Below, piece after piece: positions 45,301-56,100 of a stretch of DNA of 64,000 nucleotides. The notes beneath the pieces are model-generated. The model was not told the origin of the DNA, made no database searches, and saw only the letters and a program-made list of their open reading frames with translations. Both the position numbers and the translations under genes were made by a program. Origin of the DNA: Taeniopygia guttata (Eukaryota; Chordata; Aves; Passeriformes; Estrildidae); NCBI RefSeq assembly GCF_048771995.1, contig NC_133024.1, positions 113,286,501 to 113,350,500 on the forward strand. Direction: 5' to 3'. How positions within the stretch are numbered: position 1 is the stretch's first letter; each line of letters opens with the position of its first letter.

Positions 45301-47978
45301 TGACGGAAAGAAATTTAAGCTACGTGAGGAATTTCTGAACTCTTGAGTTCTCAACTTCGGACTTTTTGTGCAACTTCCTACTTAAGATTTTTTTTCTTTC
45401 CTTAGTCTGCTCTTCACAGTGCCATCTTTTTCTCCTCTTTTTCAGAGAGCCTCCCTCCCCAAGTTCCTGATCAGAGGGCACCTGAACTCCACCAACTGTG
45501 TGATCACGCAGCCGCTGACGGGGGAGCTGGTGGTGGAGAGCGCCGAGGCGGCCGTCAAGAGCATCGAGCTGCAGCTGGTGCGGGTGGAGACCTGTGGTGA
45601 GCCCCTGGCTGGCAGCAGCCTGCAGCAATTCCCTCCATCCCTTCCCAGGGAAACAGGGAGCAGCATGAAGGCGAGGCCAGAGAGCACTGAGGCCCTGCAG
45701 GGTTTGCACTTTGCGCTTTGGAGGAACAGCTCTGATGATAATTTAAATTATTTCTGTGATCCTTTACTCTGTGAAAACTTGCAGGGATTTTCCCTCCTTA
45801 TTCTGGTGAATCTCTGCTGGTTCTTGGCTTCTTTCTCCTGCCTCTGTCAAGGTCAGGATTGAAGCACTCAAGGTGATAGTTCACATTCAGACTCAGGTGT
45901 TTATTATTTCTTACTTGTGTTACGGTCTCACAGCAGTGAGTTCTGCAGTATTTCACTAACAAAGCACAAAATGGCCAACTATCTCCCCCTACAAGGTCTT
46001 TTAAGGATAAACTGTCCAATTAAGAAATGACACCTCAATTATTTTCACTTTTAACCCAATACCCAACCACCCGTGCCCGCAATGGGGACTTTTTTATCCA
46101 ATTGCACAAAACCACCCAAACTCATGGAGGAGGTGAAGAGGAAGGAGCAGCCTCCACCCTAAAACCTCCACCTTGCTTTATATCTATTCCTGCATTCTAA
46201 ACCCTTCAACTCTGAGTTTCCCACCCTGTGATATCACACACTTCCATTCAAACCCCACACCTGTAATCTGTTTTATTATTGAATTTTGGAAGCTTCTCCA
46301 CAGCCTCAGGTCAGTGCAGTGTTCTCCTGGGGGTCAGTGCTGGCAGCACAGAAAGTCCCAAATTCTCAGCACCCAGGACTCCAACGTATCTCCATTGTAA
46401 ATTTTGGCTGCTGCTTTCTCTCATCTCCTCCCACTTCCCTCTTGCCCAGGGTGTGCTGAGGGCTACGCCAGAGATGCCACAGAGATCCAGAACATCCAGA
46501 TCGCCGAGGGCGACGTCTGCAGGGGCCTCCCCATCCCCATCCACATGGTGTTCCCCAGGCTCTTCACCTGCCCCACCCTGGAAACAACCAACTTCAAAGT
46601 GGGTGAGTGGGGAGGCATTTCCTGGGACAGGAGTGGCCACCTTCATTCCCTTTCCGTGGGCAGGTGAGGGGGTAAACCCAGCAGAGCTGCAGGAGGAGCC
46701 CAGGAGATCCCTGTGCTTCCCTGAGCCTGAATCCTGCTGCATTTCAGACTGAGAGAACACAGCACAAACAGCTGTGCAGCCACCAAGCTACTCCTGATAA
46801 AATTCCATAAGGAGGGACAGGAGCAGCAGTGGAGTGCAGGGCATGTGATGAACACTTGAGGAATAGTCCGAGAATAAAATTCCTTCTTTTCCTCACCAGT
46901 GACAAGCCCCCTTTCCATTTCTTCTCCTTTTTGTTTCCCACTCTCCTGCTGAAAGCCCTGCAAGCAGCAAGGTTGGTCATGGTGTGACCTACCCACACCA
47001 CGTGCTCCTCCCTCCTGATTGTTGTCAAAATCCAGTATTTTTATTAACAAAACCAGGATTTCCCTCACTTGATCAAAAAAGAGCTGCAAGAATCCACTTG
47101 GCTGGTTTGTATTTCTTCCCCTCATCCTGCTGGAATCTGTTGGCATAGAATCTGTGTGGAGTGGTTTTCCCCAAAATAATAATATTCTTAATTTTTTTTG
47201 CCATTTTAAGCTCTTCAGTAGCAATTTACAATGAGAATTTGAATTTATTTTGATTTCTGATTCCCTTCACTTATTAACTCTGCTTGGCTTTTTGTTCTGG
47301 CTCCATTTAGGATTGATTATTGATCTGTTACTGATTTTTAGCTTTGAATGACACAACGTAGTATCTAAGAACAGATTTTTTCCTGGAACTTCTGTTCTCC
47401 AGTTTTCAGGCCTGTTATATTCCAGTATTTCATTTCCCAAGGCTGTTACATGCTGGAAACAGCAATGGGTCTGTCCTGGAATTCTCCCATTCCATGCTTT
47501 AAACACCATCTTGGTGGAGGTGTCTTCCCCAAAACATTTTTTTCTTCGATGTCTGAAATCTTTTCCAGAGGATTCTTTGCCATAATTTATCAGTGATAAA
47601 ACAATCCAGAGGAATCCCATAAGATTACAACAAAGCAGGATTTTCTTGGAATGGTCCAAGGGCTGGGATGCCTGGATGGGGTTCTGCCTGGAATGTTACA
47701 GGAGCTCCTTCCTCATGCTGCTGCAGGATTCAGCTTTCCTGTGGAATTCAAGCAGGATTGTTTATAGGATTCAGCTTTCCTGTGGAATTCAAGCAGGATT
47801 GTTTATAGGATTCAGCTTCCCTGTGGAATTCAAGCAGGATTGTTTATAGGATTCAGCTTCCCATGGAATTCTCTCTCTTTTTCCCCTTCTCCCAGAGTTT
47901 GAAGTGAACATCGTGGTCCTCCTGCACGACGACCATCTCATCACAGAGAACTTCCCCCTGAAGCTCTGCAGGATGTGA
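33287..47978 (+). CDS. VPS26C: VPS26C (DSCR3), Retriever complex arrestin-fold subunit, 8 coding exons
   Basis: The joined exons are 33287-33343, 39136-39279, 40849-40998, 42681-42761, 44550-44624, 45446-45596, 46450-46602 and 47896-47978. They give 894 nt, 297 residues plus TGA, the same length as human VPS26C (DSCR3). Every intron is GT-AG and every phase joins. The protein starts MGTALDVRVKRAGKVYRDG and ends LKLCRM, and is close to the human protein throughout. VPS26C has two arrestin-like beta-sandwich lobes and, with VPS35L and VPS29, forms Retriever. As part of Commander, Retriever returns SNX17 cargo such as integrins from endosomes to the plasma membrane. The ATG opens the conserved N-terminus and sits 6 bp past an E-box. 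It is divergent from DYRK1A and convergent with TTC3. The weak exon 1 donor and the minisatellites in intron 1 are unusual. Confidence 0.96.
33535..34240 (+). mobile_element. CR1 LINE copy split by a minisatellite
   Basis: The left part (33,535-33,654, 'gctgagcaagggcctggagc') and right part (33,957-34,240, 'tccatggagaaaaggaggca' to 'ctattctgggattccctgag') are consecutive segments of one CR1. About 300 bp of 10-bp tandem repeat lies between them. Confidence 0.7.
33655..33956. repeat. Minisatellite A, 10-bp unit, about 30 copies
   Basis: The unit is tgtgtgtccc, with variants ggctgtccct, gggtgtccct and agtctgtccc. It is open in several frames because the unit lacks stops, giving false V-P-V-C-P-C-V-S or G-T-H-R-D-T-Q proteins. 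Confidence 0.95.
34365..35796. repeat. Minisatellite B, 23-bp unit, about 60 copies
   Basis: The consensus unit cccggagctttccgtgtgtgcat repeats for about 1.43 kb with point variants (gtacat, tctatc, cgcagc) and a few short units. Since 23 is not a multiple of 3, all three plus frames run through the same 23-residue cycle, which produces the three overlapping frames of 735-744 codons. No start, splice or codon evidence supports coding. Confidence 0.97.
35797..36282. repeat. Minisatellite C, 31-bp unit, about 15 copies
   Basis: The unit is ggtgtccctgcccttgtccc followed by ggagctctccc. It shares the 'cccggagct.tcc' core with minisatellite B and follows it without a gap, so B and C probably descend from a common unit. 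Confidence 0.95.
36999..37645 (-). mobile_element. CR1 LINE copy carrying a 150-bp non-CR1 tail, minus strand
   Basis: 37,165-37,645 is an inverted CR1 3' region. 36,999-37,164 is not CR1 but is almost identical to 58,557-58,720, where it again directly follows a CR1 3' end in the same orientation. Shared tails on two separate insertions indicate a lineage that acquired extra 3' sequence (3' transduction or a chimeric tail). Confidence 0.75.
38920..39010. repeat. Local duplicate, copy 1 (VPS26C intron 1)
   Basis: About 90 bp including 'ggaattctggtagagtttag' matches 40,750-40,845, just before the exon 3 acceptor. Confidence 0.7.
39136..39279 (+). CDS. VPS26C: VPS26C exon 2 (residues 20-67)
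   Basis: Acceptor 'ctcttag', donor AAG|GTAAGA. Encodes the conserved segment with SKDAVQHQGISLTMEG and LQLSAKNVGVFEAF of the N-terminal arrestin lobe. Confidence 0.95.
39425..39560 (-). mobile_element. CR1 3' fragment in VPS26C intron 2, minus strand
   Basis: 'gatcacagaatcccaagatg' to 'ggaatatccccagggaggga'. A short inverted CR1 of a different subfamily. Confidence 0.7.
39965..40380 (-). mobile_element. CR1 LINE 3' copy in VPS26C intron 2, minus strand
   Basis: 'gggaatcacagaaagttcca', 'ccaggctgctccagcccaaa' to 'ctcccagcctggctccagcc'. The 250-codon minus frame across it is transposon-derived. Confidence 0.85.
40750..40845. repeat. Local duplicate, copy 2 (VPS26C intron 2 end)
   Basis: Matches 38,920-39,010. 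It extends to within a few bases of the exon 3 acceptor 'ccttgcag', so part of the acceptor region lies in a duplicated unit. Confidence 0.7.
40849..40998 (+). CDS. VPS26C: VPS26C exon 3 (residues 68-117)
   Basis: Begins PIQIINSTIEMVKPGK and ends ETYHGVFVNIQ; donor CAG|GTGAGG. This stretch is nearly invariant across vertebrates. Confidence 0.96.
42681..42761 (+). CDS. VPS26C: VPS26C exon 4 (residues 118-144)
   Basis: Acceptor 'cccccag', donor CTG|GTGAGT. Encodes YTLRCDMRRSLLAKDLTK, spanning the linker region between the lobes. Confidence 0.95.
42905..43010 (-). mobile_element. CR1 3' fragment in VPS26C intron 4, minus strand
   Basis: 'gaatatcctgagttggaaga' and 'ctctgcacaggacaccccaa' identify a distinct older CR1 subfamily. 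Confidence 0.7.
43370..43530 (-). mobile_element. CR1-like fragment in VPS26C intron 4, minus strand
   Basis: 'aggatgacccagtcccatcc' to 'cctgagcaactcattcgagt' resembles an inverted CR1 3' UTR. Confidence 0.55.
44550..44624 (+). CDS. VPS26C: VPS26C exon 5 (residues 145-169)
   Basis: Acceptor 'ccctgcag', donor GAG|GTAAAA. Encodes SQKGKLLPSPVDFTITPE and the start of the C-terminal lobe. Confidence 0.95.
45020..45150 (+). mobile_element. CR1 3' fragment in VPS26C intron 5
   Basis: 'gggagggtgggcagggctgg' to 'gggcagtgggaggtgtcccc'. Plus strand, same orientation as the gene. Confidence 0.75.
45446..45596 (+). CDS. VPS26C: VPS26C exon 6 (residues 170-219 plus 1 nt)
   Basis: Acceptor 'tttttcag', donor TGTG|GTGAGC. 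Encodes FLIRGHLNSTNCVITQPLTG and IELQLVRVETC. It ends after the first base of the Gly-220 codon. Confidence 0.95.
45845..46302 (-). mobile_element. Solo retroviral LTR in VPS26C intron 6, minus strand, with 5-bp target duplication
   Basis: 458 bp with plus-strand ends TGTCAAGG ... CTCCACA, flanked by direct repeats 'gcctc' at 45,840-45,844 and 46,303-46,307. On the minus strand it has a TATA-like 'gatataaagc' followed by AATAAA-type signals, as expected for U3-R-U5. No internal retroviral genes flank it. It is antisense to VPS26C. The 73-codon minus frame inside is not a viral protein that I recognise. Confidence 0.85.
46450..46602 (+). CDS. VPS26C: VPS26C exon 7 (residues 220-270 plus 1 nt)
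   Basis: Acceptor 'ttgcccag', donor GTGG|GTGAGT. Encodes CAEGYARDATEIQNIQIAEG and MVFPRLFTCPTLETTNFKV. Confidence 0.96.
47725..47868. repeat. 41-bp tandem repeat, about 3.5 copies
   Basis: Copies of a unit containing 'ttcctgtggaattcaagcag', ending about 27 bp before the exon 8 acceptor, so the repeat overlaps the likely branch-point region of intron 7. Confidence 0.9.
47896..47978 (+). CDS. VPS26C: VPS26C exon 8 (residues 271-297 and stop)
   Basis: Acceptor 'ttctcccag'. Encodes FEVNIVVLLHDDHLITENFP and LKLCRM, then TGA at 47,976. I find no AATAAA on the plus strand between the stop and about 49,100; the first ATTAAA is at 49,529, inside the opposite gene's 3' UTR. Confidence 0.96.
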
Positions 47979-49059
47979 ACACCCACAGGAGAAGCAGGGA
48001 AGGATTTTCTGGGAATTCCTCAGAGGGCAAGTGGAACTTTATCCATGCCTGACTTCAGCTGGAGCCACCTCACTTCCTTCTTCCTGTGATCCACTTCCCT
48101 GTTAACCTGGCCAAGACTTTGCCTCTCTGCATTCCCCAATCCTGCTGCCTTCAACAGCCATGGTTTTTTCCCAATTTTTCTCAGGCAAATCCTGAAGGAA
48201 TCATTCTGTAGCTTCCTACAGCTTGTAGAAGTATGTAGCAAGTTTCTCTCTTGATTTAATCTTGCAATATTTGTTCCAAAGTCCTTTGAAGACCCCTTAA
48301 AACTCATAAATCCCAACACAGCCATACTGGGAATTGTGACAAATAAGGTCTTTGAAGGCCTAAAAAATGGTGCTACAACTCTGGAAGAGGTGCTGTGGGA
48401 TCTGTCCCAAGGTGGAGGGGAAATGAGTGATTTCAAATCACACCAAGGAAATTTTGGTCAAATTGGGAACAGGAGTTGATGTTGGAGGAGTTAATTAATG
48501 TGTGTGTGAGTGCACAGCTTAAAGGAAAAGTAATTCAGTAAGAAATAACCTTCCCAACACAAACAGCTTGTGGATTTTCATGTTGTTTTCATGGAACAGC
48601 CACAACTTGTGGATTTGCCATTAATTTTCCATGTGGGGTAGAGGCAGGCTCAGTCTGTATTATGGAAATTGGAAGTGTAAAGATGAGCACCTAAAAAGGC
48701 ACAATGAAGAAAACTAAGAAAAATAATGTCCTTTGGTTTCTCCAGCAGCATTGCCAAGCAGGAGAATGTAATTCCAGTTTGGGCCCTGGTGTTTCAGGAA
48801 GAAAAACCTGAAATTTTCATTTCCAATGTCTGGGAAGGGGCAGGAAAATACTATTTACTGAAATGAACTATTTAGTGAAATTTACTTTTCCCTGAGACCA
48901 GGGATGGTACAGTGGGATTTGGGGAAGAGCTGCAGCCCCCCAAAACTACTGAAAGCTGAAAAGGATTTCAGTGCTGGAATTTTTAGGCCTTAATTCTACA
49001 GCAGAGTAGTTACTCACTCCTAACCCAGAGTGAGCAGAAAAACTACACAAATCAATGTG

Positions 49060-50044
49060 TTTGGCTGTAGCAGTAATTTTATTTTTTATTCAAGTGGCAA
49101 TTAATACACTCATTAATGAAAGAAGAGTTTAAAACTTCAGCTTCAGGAGATGTAGCAGGGTGGGGAACAAGTGATCCCTGGAATTAGCCAAGGGCTCCTA
49201 ATCCATGTGCTGCTCCCTGGATTCAGACAACAGAATATTTGAGTTTCATTTTAAGATTCTCAGGCTCTGGTCCTCACCTTTTGGCAGTGTGGGACAAATT
49301 TGTCTGTGTTGAAGGTGCTCTGTCCACTTCAGACTTGGAAAACAGTGGGAGAAAATTCCTTGAGCTGTTGGAATTCTGCCCCTCCTGCTACTGGTGACCA
49401 TTCCTGCACAAAATACAGAGGAAGTGTGGCTTAAAAATCCTTCTAAAAATCCTTTTAAAAAATCCTTCCCATTTAAACAGACCAGTTCTTCAACAAGGGG
49501 GAAATTCAAATTTCAACCTTATTTTTAGATTAAAGAATTAATTCATATGAATCATTTAAAATTCTTACTTCAAAATGTGACTTAAAGTCATTATTTAAAC
49601 AATTTGAGTTCTCAGCTGTGGATTTATGCACAGAGATAAGCTGCCAAGACCACACCAGGCTTGAATCCTGGATTGTTTATGCCAGAGGAAGGGAACATCT
49701 TCATTTCCAAAAGTAGGGTCACCTACTTACTTGATCTTGGAATAAATCTGAGGGAAAAGCCCCCTCCTCAAAGGAATTATGAACCGGCCTTTCAGGTAAA
49801 AGAATTTGGTATTTTCAATGTCCCCTAGCCAAAAATCCATCAGTTTTGTGTGCTGCCAGCCCTGAACTGCACAGCTTTAGGCAGGAACCAGGAGAAATCC
49901 TGGATCTTGGAGTCAAATCCCCAGGTTTGTTCCCATGGCCAATAAACCCAGGGTTCTGTCCTGTTCCCCAGCACTGGGGTTGTGCTGCAGCCCCTTTTCA
50001 TCTTGAATTCTGAAGTGTGGGAGGAGAGCAGGAGTAGAAGAGGC
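49060..50044 (-). other. TTC3: TTC3 3' untranslated region
   Basis: Minus-strand sequence after the stop codon. Two AATAAA hexamers (plus-strand TTTATT at 49,078-49,083 and 49,085-49,090) give a likely polyadenylation point just left of 49,078. Length is about 0.97 kb. No repeat is recognised inside. Confidence 0.65.
49078..49090 (-). terminator. TTC3: TTC3 polyadenylation signals (two overlapping-range AATAAA)
   Basis: Minus strand reads AATAAAAAATAAA: two canonical hexamers in tandem about 955 bp after the stop codon. No other strong hexamer lies between them and the stop apart from isolated matches near 49,740 and 49,940 on the opposite strand. Confidence 0.65.
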
Positions 50045-50155
50045 TCAGCTGTACTTGTTCCAGGCAGGAAGCTCGGGGAAGTCCTCGGGAAGCAGAGCGT
50101 GGACACGGCAGATGGGGCAGGTGCTGGAATGCTGCTTCAGCCACATCCGGATGCA
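50045..50155 (-). CDS. TTC3: TTC3 exon S (last coding exon)
   Basis: Acceptor 'gtccccacag'. Starts CIRMWLKQHSSTCPIC with the last three RING zinc ligands, continues CRVHALLPEDFPELPAW and ends at TGA. Confidence 0.95.
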   Translation of the reverse strand, partial: CIRMWLKQHSSTCPICRVHALLPEDFPELPAWNKYS

Positions 50156-53100
50156 CTGTGGGGACAGGAGAGGGTGACAGGCAAAACTGGGGAACAGGAG
50201 TCCAGCTGGAGGCTGAAAATTATTGCCACTAATGGGGAAGCTCTTCAACAAGTTCTCCACCCCTGAAATTTGGGGGTGCAGAGCTGTTCTCCTGCTCTAA
50301 CCAAATTTATTCTGCGAGGACAAATCAGCATTGAAATGAAAAAGGTAAAGGGAGAAATGGAGCTATTCCAACACAATCTTGGCTTTTTTACTTCATGAAT
50401 TTCTACTATCAGGAGGCAAATACAGAGTTTTCAGGGATAACCCATTCCCCAAGTGTGCTGCCAGCAATCCCAGCCAAATTCATTCCCTGAAGAATCACCT
50501 GAAATCCACTCTGATGAATCATTTTACTTTAAAAATACCTAAAGCTTTCTGGCAGGCTGGCTGTGGGTCAAGTCTGGGGGGCAAAGGCTGGGAAAGGAAA
50601 TGGTGCCCTGTTGTTTAAGCCCTGAAGGGCAAGGGGAGGGTAAAGGGGTTGTTCTTGAGGTGGAGATGAGGAACAAGAGCAGAACTCACGTCTTTGTGGA
50701 AGTGATGGCCACACTCGAGCTCACAGCAGTCTGTGCTCAGCTCATCGTGACAGATGGCACAGGGATCCTCACTGCAGGCCTGGCCAGGAAAGGAACACCC
50801 AGTTATTTAAAAATCAGCAACTAACCAGCACATTCTACACCATTAACAAGGTCACTAACTTTAACCAAGTCTACTGAAGCTTTTGTACACAAAATAAACG
50901 AGGCAATTATTTTTTTTTCTCCAGGATTATTTCGTGTCTTGTACAAAGCACATGGCAACAACTGCACTGAAACAGAAAACTTACAGCACTGTCCTGCTTT
51001 GTCCATTTGGCTTTAGGTGCAGCTCCAGCATTTCCCCAGGGCTGCAGGTTTGGCTGAGAGGGGTTTTTACTGGAGGTTTTGGGGCCGGGCGCTGCCTGGG
51101 CAGAGCCAGGGGCGATTCCTTCCATGGGCACGTCCCTGCCCCGTGCTGGGGGAGCAGAGCCCAGGGACTGCAGGGCTCTGCCTGCTGGAGGTGCTGCCTG
51201 CACAGGGAGCAGAAAGGAACTGTGTTCTTGGGGCTGTGCTGCTCCATCTCCCAGGGGAGGAGGAAGAGGAGCAGCTGCAGCCCCAGTACCTTGTGCTGCT
51301 GCTCCAGGATGAGCTCCGTGGCCTGGCTGAGGATTTCATCCGGGCTCAGGGTGGCCACGCTGGTCCCATTTCTCCTCTGCACCTCCCTGATGGAGGCAAC
51401 GAGGTCTGAGCTGCAGGGACAGGAAAGGCAGGGTCAGGGCTGGCCCTGGAGAGCACTGCAGGCTCCCTGCTGGATCCCAGCAGGACCACAGGAACCAGCT
51501 TTTCCAGTGACTCTCCAGGATGAAACTCCTCACCCATCACCAGAATCATGGAAGGGGTTGGGCTGGGACAGACCTGAAAGCTGATCTCATTCCAGCCCCT
51601 GCCATGGCAGGGACACCTCCCACTGTCCCAGGCTGGGATCCAGGGGCAGCCACAGCTGCTCTGGGAATTCCATCCCAGCCCCTGCCCACCCTGCCAGGGA
51701 ACAACTCCCAATTCCCAAAATCCCATGTAACTCTGCCCTCCAGCAGTTTAAACCCATTCCTCTTTGTCCTGTTCCTCCATCCCTGTCAGCAGAATGAAAT
51801 CAATTCCTTCATCCCTTTCTTTCATCCCTGGCTGTTCAGACCTTGTTTCACAGCACTCCTTCAATCCAGTACCTGCTGTAATTTGGGAATATACTCTGGA
51901 GCCGGGCAAAAATATTTTCATTTCTTTTTTGAAGCTTTTTGTTGTTTGGAATTCCAGAAGGCCTCGGCTGCAGAGCTGAGGGATCTTGGTGGGTCAGGTT
52001 GGGCTGGACATGCTGGGAGTTATTTCCAGAAATGCCTGACGGGCAGGATGGTGAGATTTTATTGGAATGTGACCCCTCTGGAGCTTTGGGATGTGTTTTG
52101 CCAGCTGCAGAAGAAGCCTCAGAGGTGGCAGGTGCAGGCTTAGCTCTGGTCTGGGCTGGAGCTTTTCCATCAGAACTGGAAAATGCAGGAAGGGCACTGG
52201 GATGTGCAGGTGCCAAGGAATAGGTGACAATGGCAGGGTCACACACGGAAGGTCTGCCTGGCATTGTCTAGGAAACAAACACATTTCACAGGAAACAGTG
52301 ATTAAAACAGATTCAGCATTTGCAGTGGGAATTGTGACAGGTGTGGCTGTGCCCAGGATCTCAAAGGTGGCATCAGTTTATCTCAAAAACTCCCTTACAT
52401 CAGGGCAGTCCTTTGACCTCATGGTTATTTCTCTTCTAAAAGGTCACTCTGGTCTTAATGCAGAAAAAAATCAATTCCAAATGCAGAACAAGAGGCACAA
52501 AAGCTGCTCTTTCCCAATAAATTGGTGGTGATTAAATTATCTCCATATTCTGTGTCAATAAATAGAAAGGACAGATCTCCTAAAAATAACTGGGGAAATA
52601 GGCAGGAGAACAGGAGTGGAACTTGCAGAAGACCAAAAAAAGTGTCAATATTAGAAAAAAAAACTTTAAAAAGACCAATCACAGGGGTGAGAGGAAACTG
52701 CTGTGATTTGAGCAAAGCATTGGTGGAGCTGTTGGGCCATGAGGAAACATCTGTGCCAGGATTTCTGGGGCTGTTCTCATTCCCACAAATGGCTCTGCTC
52801 CACCTCCTTCCTGACACCCCTGGCTGGCAGCTGAGCTTGGTGTTTGCAGTCAGTGACACACGGTCTGCAGGAATTCCTTTGGGAAAGTTTCCCCATGGAA
52901 AGGGTGTTCAGGCCCTGCAGGGGCTGCCCAGGGGGGTTTGGAGTGCCCATCCCTGCAGGTGTCCCCCGGAGGTGGCACTGAGTGCTCTGGGCTGGGGACA
53001 AGGTGGGCATGGGGCCCAGCTGGGACTCCCTGGGCTGGGAGAGCTTTTCCAGCCCCAGGGATTCTGAGATTGGGATAATGGAGCTTATCCCAATGATTTT

Positions 53101-56100
53101 GGGGCTGTTCAACCTGGAGAAGGTTCCAGAGAGGCCCTTCCAGTGCCTAAAGAAGCTCCAGGAGAGCTGGGGACAGACTTGGAACAAGGGATGGAGTGCC
53201 AGGACACAGGGAATGCCCTTGAGCTGAAGGAGGGCAGGGCTGGATGGGATGTTGGGCAGGAATTGTCCCCTGGGAGGGTGGGGATGCCCCTGGAGCCCTG
53301 GCAGTGCCAAGGCCAGGCTGGACACGGGTTTGGAGCAGCCTGGGACAGTGGAAGGTGTCAGGGTTGGAACTGGATGATCTTTAGGGTCCCTTCCAACCCA
53401 AACCATCCTGAAATTCCAGGATTTTGGTGCTACAGGAACAAAACTCTCAGTGAGTCTCTCACAGGAGCTGGGAATGTGCTGCTCCCCCATCTCCATCCCC
53501 TTTTCCCCTGGAGCTGCAGGCAGAGCTTGGTGTGTCCCAGGTTGCAATTCCAGCTCTCCTGGCACTTCCCACCACGCTGCCACCCCAAGGGACGTGCCCT
53601 GGAGCTGCTGGGGGACGTGGGATACTCACAAGGAGCCCCTGAGGCCAAGGAAAATCCACAATTTCCACTTTGCTGAGGCAGTTCCTGGCTCCATTCTTCA
53701 CCAGCTCGATTTTCTCCTCATACTCAGCCTGCAGAAGCAAAACCAACATCAGCACCCTCCTCAGCAGCACCAACCTGAGCTCCCTCCTCATTCAAAATCC
53801 CATTTTACAGTGAGCTTCTCACAGATCTCCCTGCTTTTGGTGGTGTGGTTTTTCTTTTTATTTTTTTGTTTTGTTTTTTTTTTAAGAAGTCCCATAAATT
53901 TCAAAAAGTCACCAACAAAAACAATAGACCTGTTAATGCGATGTCATGGTTTAGGATAGGAGGAAATCTAGTGAAGATTACATCTTAAATCTTGAAATTA
54001 AATTAATTAAAATTAAAATAAATCTTAAAATTCGTAAAATCTCAAATTAACGAACCAAAACCACAGCACGTGGGGACCCAATTTTGAAGCAAGTGTATAA
54101 AGGGCAGATTTTTGCCTTTAAAAAAGTGAATATATTCACTAGAAATTACCAGCCTGGACTCCAAACTTTCTTTTGTAATTAAAAAAGTTCCCCTCAGCAT
54201 TTGGAGGACAAGCTACTGGCATTTTAATAAACAATTAAATACAATGTTATTCATGCTTTCATTTCCAAAGTTCAACTGAGAAGCTGGTGGAGAGAAATGA
54301 AGTTTTACCTCAACTTTTTCCAGTTGTTTCTTGACATTTGAAATAAATATTTCCCAGGAATCAATCTGGGACTTCAACACAGGAGCTGCTGAAGCTGAGC
54401 TGCTGGAAAATTGAGTATTTACAGTTAAACTCCAACATTCCCATTATTTTTAAGACCAGTGGTGTTGGCCCAACAACATTAACCCAAATTAAAGTTTTTA
54501 AGGGATTTAAAGTTAAAGATTTCAAGGGTTAAAATCAGTTAAACTGCAGCCCTTTTCCAGGGATACTGAGCAGGAATAACTGGAATTATTATTACCCATA
54601 TAATCTGATTTTCCCAGCTCAGAAACACACAAAGATAAGAATGAGACTCAATTTCCAGCTGAATTTTGTTTGGGGCAATATTATTTACCCCCAACTCTGT
54701 GCACTTTTATATTATTATTACTATTTATTAGTTATTATTTATTATTATTATATTTCATATAAATACTATATATTCAGTATAAGTACATAAAATAAAAACT
54801 ATATTCAATGTAAATACATAAAAACTATAGTCGATATAGACTATAGAATAAATATTATATGGTAAATAATAACCAGGAGTAGTGGAATTCCTGGTGGGAG
54901 CTCCCAGTACCTGCTCAGTGCCCTCAGCATCCTGAGATTTCCTTCTGCCTTGGCAATGGTGCCTTTGAGCTTCCAGATTTCAGTTTCCTTCCATGTTTGG
55001 AGCACTGAGACCTGTGACAAAATAAAAAAAAAAAAAAATTAAAATCCAAACAAAACAACACCACCCCAAACAAAACCCCCAAAAAACAGATAAAAAATCA
55101 AGAAAAAAAAAAGGGATAAAACCTTAAACCAGGTTTTAATAAGATTTTAAACAAGAGTTTGAGATACAAAGTGCACACTCTGTTCCTACAGTGAGGAATT
55201 GTCAAGTGGAATTTCCATCTTTGGCACTTCCAATATTTCATCAACATCTTTGATATCATTTCCCCACCTCCAATCTGCACAACCCCAGCTCTACCAAAAG
55301 GTTTTTAAGGATTTTTTTGGTTGTACCTCTGCTTTAACAGCTCTTTTCTCACACTCCTGGCTGTTCACTTGACTCTTTTTTATCAGCTCTTCCAATTTGC
55401 TTTTATCATTAGCAAATTTATTACTGTGAAAGAAAAAGAAATGAAATATTTGAGTGATGTTCACAGCGGAGCAGCATTTAAAATTTATGCCATTTTAGAG
55501 ATTTTTTTTTACAGCTACTCAGTGTCATGGAATCAAGGGAAATGAGAGTATGATGTTTTTATTCTAAATATTAGTATTTACTCATGGCAAGTAAAAGCAA
55601 ACCAACTTATGGGTTAAAGTGCTTATGTTCCCCTAAGACTTTACCCAGAGTGAAGCAGAAAAATGTAAATATTGCTGAAAGGGACGTGAGTTTTACCTGG
55701 TCTCCAGAAATGTATTTAAACACGTATTATATTGCTTTTCCTTGTCATCAATGGCCTTCAAATACCTACAGGAATAAAACATTTATTAAGTATATTTATT
55801 AGCAAATATGGAACACGTTCCTCTATAACCACCAGGACAATCTGCAGGTTTTAGATCCTGTTGAATCCCTGAGGAATTATGGAATTTTCAGCCTTTGAAG
55901 TGCCCAAGGTCAAGTTGGAGCAACCTGGGACAGTGGGAGGAGTGGGAATAAATGGTCTTTAACGTCCATCCCAACCCAAATTGCTCAGGGATTCTATTCT
56001 AAATACATTTAAATGTATTGCTAATAAAGCAGTGATTAAGACAAAACCAGGCTGATGATTTTTCAGGAGAGATTTTGCCCCAGCTACTTAAGACTAGAGA

